Source: CAZQKL01 sp964593895 [NCBI: uncultured bacterium]
GTDB lineage: Bacteria > DYJV01
Assembly (NCBI GenBank): GCA_964593895.1
Contig: CAZQKL010000065.1
Span: forward strand, 1-11,919
DNA: 11,919 bases
Direction of reading: 5' to 3'
Both the position numbers and the translations under genes were made by a program. The notes under the pieces were generated by a model. That model did not search any database. It saw only the letters and a list, made by a program, of their open reading frames with translations, and had not been told where the DNA came from. This document shows positions 6,089-11,919 of the stretch, in pieces (the stretch's first letter is position 1; each line of letters starts with the position of its first letter).

Positions 6089-7430
6089 GTGTCATTGACA
6101 CAGTGAAATAGATTGTTAATCCTGTAATATCGTTTAAAGTTGAAATAAAAGGAGTTGAACCAACCGCTGGGTCAAAGTTTAATTTTATGAGCATTGCAGG
6201 GATAAAGGTTCCAATAAATGTTGCAAAAGTTAATGCTGAAAACATTGCAAGCCCAACCACAAGCCCAATTTTTGGGTCTCCATGCCAAAGTGGAGCAACA
6301 ATTCCAAGTAAAACTCCCATTATTATTCCCAAAATCATTCCCACTCTTATTTCTTTGAACATGACTTTGCCAATTTCTTTTTTATCAATTTTTCCAAGAG
6401 CTATTCCTCTAATTAAAATAATTGCAGATTGATTTCCTACATTTCCCCCCATAGCCATAATTATTGGCATAAAGCTTGCAAGAATTGCAAATTCTTTTAC
6501 TTTTCCATGAAAATAGCTAATAACAAATCCTGAAATTAATTCTCCAATAAATGTTATTAAAAGCCATGGAAATCTTACTTTAGCGATTTTTAAAGGTTTG
6601 TCCCCTATTAAAAGCTCTTCTTCTGTAGTTCCAGCCATTTTGTAAATATCTTCAGTTGTTTCTTCCCTTATAACATCAATAATATCATCAACAGTAATGA
6701 TACCAACAAGCCTGTTTCTTTCATCTACAACTGGAATTGCCAAAAAGTCATATTTTTCAACTATTTTAGCAACTTGTTCTCTATCCATATCAACTGGGAC
6801 TGAGATAACATCTTTAATCATAATTTCTTTCAATTTCTTTTCTGGAGGATTAAGAATTAGCTGTCTTAAAGATAATACACCAGTTAATCTTCCTTCATCA
6901 TCAACAACGTATAAGTAAAATACCATTTCAACATCTTCTGCTTTATGAAGAGTTTTTGTAGCTTCTTTTACAGTTGTATCTTCATGTAGAGCTACAAATT
7001 TTGTATTCATAATTGCTCCTGCACTATCTTCAGGATAATGCAGGAGAGTTTCCAATTTTTCCTGTTCGCTTTCTTTTAAAAGATTTAAAACCTCTTCTCT
7101 CTTTTCTTCATCAAGTAGTCTCAAAATATTTGCAGCATCATCACTTGCCATCTCTTTTAGTAAAATAGATATCTCTTCAGGAGTAAAAGTATTTAAAAGT
7201 TCAATAATTGTAGCATCTTCAAGTTCTAAAAGAGTATTTGCAAGCTTTTTTTTATCCTGAATTAATTCCCATATTTTTTTTCTTTCAAAATCATTTAAAT
7301 GTTTGATAATTATTGCAATATCAGCTGGATGGAGTTTGAATAGAAGTCTCTGTAAGGAATTTTGGGCATTTCTCCTTATTAATTTTTTTACACTTTCTAC
7401 TTTTATTCTTAATCCATTAGAGATAGCCAT
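6066..7430 (-). CDS. mgtE: MgtE-type magnesium transporter
   Basis: MgtE is a dimeric inner-membrane Mg2+ channel gated by cytoplasmic Mg2+ binding. The 454 residues match the family length. The N-domain (about 1-132) has superhelical repeats with 'LHPADIA' and 'FTPEEIS'. It is followed by two CBS domains (about 136-260; 'YPEDSAGAIM', 'YLYVVDDEGRLTGVLSLRQL', 'FLAIPVVDERNRLVGIITVDDI') and five membrane helices (about 285-454). Pore-region motifs 'PIIMAMGGNVGNQS' (322-335) and 'STPFISTLNDITGL' (425-438) are intact; Asp434 corresponds to the pore aspartate known from Thermus MgtE. The ATG at 7430 is the only plausible start and lacks a Shine-Dalgarno site. Its own promoter lies directly upstream, overlapping the xseA end. 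With so short a leader there is no room for an M-box riboswitch. Confidence 0.96.
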   Translation of the reverse strand: MAISNGLRIKVESVKKLIRRNAQNSLQRLLFKLHPADIAIIIKHLNDFERKKIWELIQDKKKLANTLLELEDATIIELLNTFTPEEISILLKEMASDDAANILRLLDEEKREEVLNLLKESEQEKLETLLHYPEDSAGAIMNTKFVALHEDTTVKEATKTLHKAEDVEMVFYLYVVDDEGRLTGVLSLRQLILNPPEKKLKEIMIKDVISVPVDMDREQVAKIVEKYDFLAIPVVDERNRLVGIITVDDIIDVIREETTEDIYKMAGTTEEELLIGDKPLKIAKVRFPWLLITFIGELISGFVISYFHGKVKEFAILASFMPIIMAMGGNVGNQSAIILIRGIALGKIDKKEIGKVMFKEIRVGMILGIIMGVLLGIVAPLWHGDPKIGLVVGLAMFSALTFATFIGTFIPAMLIKLNFDPAVGSTPFISTLNDITGLTIYFTVSMTLMHFLLQ

Positions 7431-7440
7431 GAGGGGTTGA

Positions 7441-7470
7441 AGTATAATGCAAAAAATTAAAAAATGTCAA
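7441..7470 (-). promoter_or_regulatory. mgtE: Strong sigma-70-like promoter for mgtE
   Basis: Read leftward, TTGACA (7470-7465, perfect -35) is followed 18 bases later by TATACT (7446-7441, five of six). The mgtE ATG begins at 7430, so initiation about seven bases past the -10 gives a leader of only about 3-5 bases. The -35 overlaps the last codons of xseA. It is the best -35/-10 pair I found in the window. Confidence 0.7.
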
Positions 7471-8797
7471 GTTTTTTATTTACTTTTGCAAATAATTCTC
7501 CTTTTTTTAATAAAATTTTTAAATTATCACCTATGTGGACCTGTTTTGTTGAAGTTACAACATGAGAATCTTTAAATACAATTGAATATCCTCTTGAAAG
7601 AACATTTAAGGGATTAAGATTTTTAAGTGAAGTTTCAATATTAACAAGTTTATTTTTGCAATTTGATAGATAGGTTTCAATTATAGAAGAGAGTTTTTTT
7701 GATAATTGGTTTATTTTATTTTTATTTTTTTCAATTTCAACTAATGGCGAATTTGAATTTAATTTTTCTCGCAAAGTTAAAAATTTTTTTCTTTTTGATG
7801 TAATAAGCTGAAAAAGTAAGACATTAATATGGTTTTCATATTCTTTGATTTTATTTTTTAAATTTTTTATTTCAGATGAAAAGGAAAATAGTTTGTTTTC
7901 AAGATAGGTTACTTTATGCTTTTTTTCATTTAAAATTCTATTCATTGAAGTTATAAGTTGTCTTTCAAGATTTGATAAATGGATTAGAACATCCTCTTTA
8001 TTTTTTACAACAAGTTCTGCAGCAGCTGAAGGGGTAGGTGCTCTTAAATCTGCGGTAAAATCAGCAATTGTAAAATCTGTTTCATGACCAACTGCACTTA
8101 TTATTGGAATTTTTGATTTAAAAATTGCTCTTGCAACAATTTCTTCATTAAAAGGTTGAAGGTCTTCAAGTGAACCTCCTCCTCTTGCAAGTATTATTAC
8201 ATCTGCATCTTCTATGTATAAATTTACAAGCTCAATTGCTTTTACTATTTCAAATTTAGCTTCCTCTCCTTGAACCTTAACTGGAGCAATTATTACATTT
8301 ATGTTGAAAAATCTTCTTTTTAAAATATTTAAAATATCTCTAATTGCTGCACCAGTGGGAGAAGTTATTACAACTATCTTTTTTGGAAATTCAGGAATTT
8401 TCTTTTTAAATTTTTTGTCAAATAATCCCTCTTTTTCAAGTTTTCTTTTTAACATTTCAAATTTTTGATAAAGAGAACCAATTCCAGCAAGTTCCATGTA
8501 ATCAACAATAATTTGATATTCTCCTCTTTTTTCATAAACATTTATCCTGCCACGAACTATAACTTTGTCTCCATCTTTGAATTGAAAGTCAATTAATCTT
8601 TTCTGAAATTTAAATAATACACATTTTATAGCAGAATATTCATCCTTTAATGTAAAATATATATGACCAGAGATTGGCATTGAAAGATTTGAAATTTCAC
8701 CTACAACATATATATCAAAGAATTTATCTTCAAGAAGCTCTTTTATTTGAGAAGTTAGTTCAGAAACAGTTAAAGTTTTTTTATCAATTAGAAACAT
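7457..8797 (-). CDS. xseA: Exodeoxyribonuclease VII large subunit
   Basis: XseA is the catalytic large subunit of exonuclease VII, which digests single-stranded DNA into oligonucleotides. The 446 residues (E. coli: 456) have an N-terminal OB fold (about 8-103; 'VVGEISNL', 'GHIYFTLKD', 'GDKVIVRGRINVYEKRGEYQ') and a catalytic domain with 'ITSPTGAAIRDIL', 'LARGGGSLEDLQPFNEE' and 'SAVGHETDFTIADFTADLRA'. A long coiled coil (about 262-390) follows, then a C-terminal segment with 'NPLNVLSRGYSIV'. ATG 8797 was chosen; a TTG at 8806 three codons upstream is a poorer start, and only a weak GGA lies nearby. The start is inside the end of mtnP (14-base overlap), implying coupling. The small subunit XseB, needed for the active complex, is not beside it. 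Confidence 0.96.
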   Translation of the reverse strand: MFLIDKKTLTVSELTSQIKELLEDKFFDIYVVGEISNLSMPISGHIYFTLKDEYSAIKCVLFKFQKRLIDFQFKDGDKVIVRGRINVYEKRGEYQIIVDYMELAGIGSLYQKFEMLKRKLEKEGLFDKKFKKKIPEFPKKIVVITSPTGAAIRDILNILKRRFFNINVIIAPVKVQGEEAKFEIVKAIELVNLYIEDADVIILARGGGSLEDLQPFNEEIVARAIFKSKIPIISAVGHETDFTIADFTADLRAPTPSAAAELVVKNKEDVLIHLSNLERQLITSMNRILNEKKHKVTYLENKLFSFSSEIKNLKNKIKEYENHINVLLFQLITSKRKKFLTLREKLNSNSPLVEIEKNKNKINQLSKKLSSIIETYLSNCKNKLVNIETSLKNLNPLNVLSRGYSIVFKDSHVVTSTKQVHIGDNLKILLKKGELFAKVNKKLDIF

Positions 8798-9641
8798 ATT
8801 TTCCAATTATTAAATTTAATTTTTCTTTAATTTCTTGTGGAATAGCTTTTGGATTTGTTAAAATTGCATTTTGTAACGCATTTTTACAAGGACATTCTCT
8901 TTTTTCAGGAATATTTTTTACTGCTTCAGCTATAATTTTTTTTGCATTTTCTATATTCTGGTTTAATATTTTTATTACTTCTTCAACTGTTACACTATTA
9001 TCCTCTTTCCAGCAATCGTAATCTGTTGCAAGGGCCAAAGTTATATAACAAATTTCAGCTTCTCTTGCCAATTTAGCTTCATTTACATTTGTCATTCCAA
9101 TAACATCCACATTCCAGCTTCTATATAAAAATGATTCAGCTTTTGTTGAAAATTGTGGACCATTTATACATATGTAAGTTCCATTTTTATGGGTTCTTTC
9201 AACAACTTTTTTTGATGCATTATATAAAATTTCTTTAAGTTCTGGACAGACTGGTTCAGCAAAAGAAACATGACCAACAATTCCTTCTTCAAAGAATGTG
9301 CTTTCTCTTCCCCATGTCCTATCTATGAACTGGTCAACAATTACCATATCTCCAGGTTTTATTTCATCCTTCATGCTCCCAACTGCACTAACTGAAATTA
9401 TTCTTTCAACTCCCATCATTTTTAATGCATAAATATTTGCTCTAAAATTTAATTTGTGTGGTGGAATTTTATGTCCTCTACCATGTCTTGGAAGAAATAT
9501 TAATGTTTTCCCTTCAAGTTCTCCTTTAATCAATTTATCAGAAGGCTTACCAAATGGAGTATTAACCTCTATTTCTTCAATATTTTTTAAGCCTTCAAGT
9601 TCATATAATCCACTTCCTCCAATTATCCCTATTATACTCAT
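8784..9641 (-). CDS. mtnP: S-methyl-5'-thioadenosine phosphorylase
   Basis: MtnP splits methylthioadenosine with phosphate into adenine and methylthioribose-1-phosphate, the first step in salvaging the by-product of polyamine synthesis. The 285 residues contain 'IIGGSGLYELEGL' (6-18), 'TPFGKPSD' (28-35), phosphate-binding 'PRHGRGHKIPPHKLNFRAN' (51-69), 'GPQFSTKAES' (161-170), 'GMTNVNEAKLARE' (182-194) and 'ATDYDCW' (205-211). Asp207 and Asp209 match the two aspartates that select 6-aminopurines in human MTAP, so adenosine-type substrates are favoured over guanosine or inosine. Asn187 replaces a commonly found Pro. A CXC pair (Cys250, Cys252) near the C-terminus resembles that of hyperthermophile homologues. 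AAAGGAG (9656-9650) lies eight bases before the ATG and overlaps the stop of the preceding TPR gene. No other methionine-salvage gene is nearby. Confidence 0.94.
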   Translation of the reverse strand: MSIIGIIGGSGLYELEGLKNIEEIEVNTPFGKPSDKLIKGELEGKTLIFLPRHGRGHKIPPHKLNFRANIYALKMMGVERIISVSAVGSMKDEIKPGDMVIVDQFIDRTWGRESTFFEEGIVGHVSFAEPVCPELKEILYNASKKVVERTHKNGTYICINGPQFSTKAESFLYRSWNVDVIGMTNVNEAKLAREAEICYITLALATDYDCWKEDNSVTVEEVIKILNQNIENAKKIIAEAVKNIPEKRECPCKNALQNAILTNPKAIPQEIKEKLNLIIGKYVSN

Positions 9642-9654
9642 TTTGTTAACTCCT

Positions 9655-10302
9655 TTACTTTAATTCATTTACCCAGCTTTCAGCATATCTTAAATAAATG
9701 AAACCTTTATATCTATCAATGATTTCCTGATACAATTGTTTAGCTTCACTGAAATTTTTATTTTTTTCATTTAAAAATGCAAGATACAAGTCAGCTTCTC
9801 CACCAATTATAGAATCATTCTTCAAAGAGGAGAGTATCTGTTTTGCCTTATCATCTTTTTTCATTTCAATTAAACATTCTGCTAAACATAGTTTTGCAAA
9901 ATTTTTAAACTCTTCATTTATATTCTTTTTTGTTAAATATTGATAAATATTATAAGCCTTTTCAAATTTTGATTTATTAAAATAATAATTAGCAAGTCTT
10001 ATTCTTGCTAAAATATTAGCTTTTGTGCCATTAAATTTTTTTATGAAATTTTCAAGAGGTTGTGGATTTTTTTGATTTATAAAATTCTGTAAAACATTTT
10101 TGTATTCATTATAGGCATCCACCTCTTTTTTGTTGGTATAGTAATTGTAAAGAGATATTATAACAGGAATTGCAATTACAATTATTAACCCAATTACAAA
10201 GTGTTTCCAGTATTTTCCATATTTTTCCCATAGTTCCATCATAGCGGATTGAAATTCATCAGGAGCTTTTAGTTCTTTTTTGCTCATTCCCTTTTTTTTC
10301 AT
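9655..10302 (-). CDS. Membrane-anchored TPR protein (YfgM-like)
   Basis: The 215 residues comprise a short basic cytoplasmic tail (1-32), one membrane helix (about 35-55) and a helical region expected in the periplasm. That region holds about three tetratricopeptide-like units, at roughly 96-129, 133-164 and 169-200, with the typical small/large pattern ('LANYYFNKSKFEKAYNIY', 'LAFLNEKNKNFSEAKQLY'). The layout resembles YfgM, an accessory factor of the Sec translocon that helps pass new proteins to periplasmic chaperones, but sequence alone does not prove this; TPR proteins of other function share it. The start at 10302 has GGAGG seven bases upstream, directly before the upstream gene's stop, so the two are co-translated. 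The gap to mtnP is 13 bases. Confidence 0.75.
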   Translation of the reverse strand: MKKKGMSKKELKAPDEFQSAMMELWEKYGKYWKHFVIGLIIVIAIPVIISLYNYYTNKKEVDAYNEYKNVLQNFINQKNPQPLENFIKKFNGTKANILARIRLANYYFNKSKFEKAYNIYQYLTKKNINEEFKNFAKLCLAECLIEMKKDDKAKQILSSLKNDSIIGGEADLYLAFLNEKNKNFSEAKQLYQEIIDRYKGFIYLRYAESWVNELK

Positions 10303-10305
10303 AAT

Positions 10306-11229
10306 TTATCCTCCAATTTTTGTTAGTTTTAAGATTGAATCAAATATTGTGTATAAATTTATTGGGAAAAAAGCGTATTTCCCAACATAAGATTTATCAT
10401 TTGAGCTTAAAGCTCTATAATATTTTACATTTGATTTTTCAATGAAAATTTCACCCTTTTTTATATGTGGATTAATTTCATAAAAAATTATAAGAGCCTC
10501 ATCTATATCTCCTTTAAAAATTTTAATCCTATTTTTTTCAATTATTGCTTTTGTGTTTTTAAAATTAAAAAATATTGGGCTTGGAAAAAATTCATTTAAT
10601 TCTTTTTTGATTTTTACTTCAAATTCCTCAATTTTATATTCAAAATATGAGAAGTTTCTAATATCAATATCACAGTCTGAAAGAATTTTTTTCTTCTTTA
10701 ATGATATTTCGTGAAAAATATGAGTTGAGGTGTAGAGATTAGAGAGATAATTATTTGTTATGTAGAAGTTGTTTGAAAAGAAATCTTTTAAAATTTGTAT
10801 TTTTAGCTTATTATTGAGATTTTCAAAATTATAAATTCCATAAATATAAGCAATCGCTGTTAAAATTCCATTAAGTTTTATAGATATATCTTCTAATTCA
10901 AAATTTTCAATTTTTTTTATCTCACTTTTGTCAAGGATATTGGAAAGATATAAGATAAATTTATTTAAGGTGTTTGTGATGGGTAGCACAAAATTTTCTG
11001 AGTAATAGTAAAACTTAATTTTTTTTCTTTTTAAATTTGGAAATTTATAGTGTTTTTGAATTCTTTCAGGAATATAAAAATTTTCTAAATATGTAATTTT
11101 GTTATTTTCTCTTTTTGTTAATTCAACTTTTTTTCCATTATTTTTCAATAAAAAAGCCGCACAAAATGCGGCTAATGAGCAAGAATAGACTGAATAAAAT
11201 TTATCATTGAAGGATATAAGTTTCTTCAA
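10306..11229 (-). CDS. Unrecognised 307-residue protein, degenerate Rossmann-like N-terminus
   Basis: I do not recognise a family. An open frame of over 900 bases in such AT-rich DNA is unlikely by chance, and it is flanked by coupled genes (26-base overlap upstream; the downstream Shine-Dalgarno site sits on its stop), so I take it as real. It starts with TTG at 11229, has no other Met and no Trp, and is rich in Lys, Asn, Ile, Phe and Tyr. AAAGGGAG lies 12 bases before the TTG. Residues 11-37 have the spacing of an FAD/NAD-binding beta-alpha-beta unit ('FYSVYSCSLAAFCAAFLL' then 'NNGKKVEL'), but the Gly-x-Gly-x-x-Gly positions are Ser16, Ser18 and Ala21. The rest is probably mixed helix and strand without clear motifs. 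No signal peptide is convincing, though residues 17-28 are hydrophobic. A terminator-like hairpin lies within codons 19-27. Confidence 0.65.
   Translation of the reverse strand: MKKLISFNDKFYSVYSCSLAAFCAAFLLKNNGKKVELTKRENNKITYLENFYIPERIQKHYKFPNLKRKKIKFYYYSENFVLPITNTLNKFILYLSNILDKSEIKKIENFELEDISIKLNGILTAIAYIYGIYNFENLNNKLKIQILKDFFSNNFYITNNYLSNLYTSTHIFHEISLKKKKILSDCDIDIRNFSYFEYKIEEFEVKIKKELNEFFPSPIFFNFKNTKAIIEKNRIKIFKGDIDEALIIFYEINPHIKKGEIFIEKSNVKYYRALSSNDKSYVGKYAFFPINLYTIFDSILKLTKIGG
11150..11173 (-). terminator. Intrinsic-terminator hairpin within the 307-residue gene
   Basis: Read leftward, AGCCGCA and TGCGGCT form a perfect 7-bp stem with a five-base TTTTG loop, followed at once by a U-run (six T including the stem-closing T, then ATT). 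It is an island of GC pairs in very AT-rich DNA and lies 31 bases past the stop of the metallo-hydrolase gene, a usual place for a terminator. On the plus strand it lacks a T-run, so it points leftward only. It coincides with codons 19-27 of the next gene. Confidence 0.65.
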
Positions 11230-11908
11230 AGTTTACCACAACTCCCTTTGTATAACTGTGAGTTCTTTCAAGTAAATCCACAAATTCTTGAGGATCTTTT
11301 TTTATTACATCAAAAGTATCATAATGCATAGGAATAGCAACTTCTGCCTTTAACAATTCACATGCTTTTACTGCATCTTCAACATTCATTGTGAAATTTC
11401 CACCAATTGGAAGCAGAGCTAAATCAATTTTATACATTTCTCCAATAAGTTTCATTTCATAAGTTATTCCTGTGTCTCCAGCAAAATAGATGTTTTTTCC
11501 TTCAAGTGAAATTATAAATCCACAAGGATTACCAGTATATATAGTATTATTATCATCAACAAATGCTGAACCATGGGTTGCTGGTGTTAATTTAATGCTA
11601 CCCCATGGGAAAGTATAGCTTCCTCCAATATGCATAGGGTGAGTTTTTTCTGGATTAACTCCCTGTCTTTGAAGAAAAACAATCAATTCAAATGGAGCAA
11701 TTACAAGGGAATTATTGGCTTTTGCAATTTCCACAGTATCTCCAACATGGTCAGGATGTCCATGAGACACGAGAATAACATCAGGATTTAAATCTTCAGG
11801 TTTTATCTTTGCAAGGGGATTACCTGTAATAAATGGGTCTGTAAGAATTTTTATATTTTCAGTTGAAATTGTAAAACATGCATGTGAATGATATGTTACT
11901 CCAATCAT
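11204..11908 (-). CDS. UPF0173 metal-dependent hydrolase (metallo-beta-lactamase fold)
   Basis: A cytoplasmic member of the metallo-beta-lactamase superfamily, close to the UPF0173 (YtkL-like) group; its substrate is unknown. The 234 residues match that group's length (about 225-230). Metal-binding motifs are complete: 'SHGHPDHVGD' with His49, His51, Asp53 and His54; His112 ('ATHGSAF'); Asp145 ('FAGDTGIT'); and His195 ('IPMHYDTFD'). 'YHSHACF' near the N-terminus is also typical of the group. GGAGG at the very edge of the window (11915-11919) lies six bases before the ATG, confirming the start at 11908. It is the first gene visible in the leftward set; its promoter is outside the window. Its last 26 bases overlap the next gene's presumed TTG start, and a terminator-like hairpin follows 31 bases after its stop. 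Confidence 0.93.
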   Translation of the reverse strand: MIGVTYHSHACFTISTENIKILTDPFITGNPLAKIKPEDLNPDVILVSHGHPDHVGDTVEIAKANNSLVIAPFELIVFLQRQGVNPEKTHPMHIGGSYTFPWGSIKLTPATHGSAFVDDNNTIYTGNPCGFIISLEGKNIYFAGDTGITYEMKLIGEMYKIDLALLPIGGNFTMNVEDAVKACELLKAEVAIPMHYDTFDVIKKDPQEFVDLLERTHSYTKGVVVNFEETYILQ

Positions 11909-11919
11909 CTTTATCCTCC

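Noticed and set aside
6089-6101. Hairpin GTGTC-ATT-GACAC just after the DUF3343 stop
   Set aside because: The stem is five pairs with a three-base loop, and neither side has a T-run; it lies within mgtE coding sequence and is likely chance.
7431-7456. M-box magnesium riboswitch before mgtE
   Set aside because: Only 26 bases separate xseA and mgtE, and the promoter leaves almost no leader.
8798-8806. TTG at 8806 as the xseA start
   Set aside because: ATG at 8797 is three codons later, better placed and fits the usual XseA N-terminus.
8674-9021. 115-codon plus-strand open frame opposite xseA and mtnP
   Set aside because: It spans two well-supported genes on the other strand and its translation resembles the complement of their codons.
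10905-10934. TTGACA inside the 307-residue gene as a promoter for the TPR gene
   Set aside because: No -10-like hexamer follows at 16-18 bases; in AT-rich coding sequence a lone -35 match is expected by chance.

Overview
The window is very AT-rich, gene-dense DNA (judged by eye, G+C well under 35%). It comes from a Gram-negative-type, flagellated bacterium. A TonB/TolA-like protein, a SurA-type periplasmic chaperone and a periplasmic HtrA protease point to an outer membrane, and FlgD points to a flagellum. Tight packing, many overlapping genes and a CXC motif in the methylthioadenosine phosphorylase would suit a thermophile. That last step is inference, and I cannot name a phylum.

Left part (1-3161): the 3' end of a TonB/TolA-like gene with a long Lys-X repeat runs rightward and stops one base short of the leftward set flgD-surA-pdxA. 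These three genes overlap one another and form one transcription unit. surA-pdxA adjacency is also found in E. coli (lptD-surA-pdxA-rsmA), but here flgD holds the upstream place.

Middle (3162-6088): a 127-base divergent promoter region separates flgD from a rightward unit of htrA, a cysteine-desulfurase-like gene and a small DUF3343 protein. All junctions are overlaps (1 and 4 bases). The last two genes probably make a sulfur or selenium donor and its carrier.

Right part (6066-11919): everything is leftward. In transcription order: an UPF0173 metallo-beta-lactamase-fold hydrolase, an unrecognised 307-residue protein, a membrane-anchored TPR protein, mtnP, xseA and mgtE. The first five are joined by overlaps or by stop codons lying in the next gene's Shine-Dalgarno site. 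A clear intrinsic-terminator hairpin nevertheless lies inside the start of the unrecognised gene. mgtE has its own strong promoter, placed so close to the ATG that its mRNA may be almost leaderless.

No RNA gene, insertion sequence, CRISPR array or integrated element was seen, and no stretch over 300 bases lacks a gene. Most genes are ordinary housekeeping or envelope genes. The items most worth a second look are the unrecognised protein with a degenerate Rossmann-like start, the terminator inside it, the leaderless mgtE promoter, and the desulfurase-DUF3343 pair.
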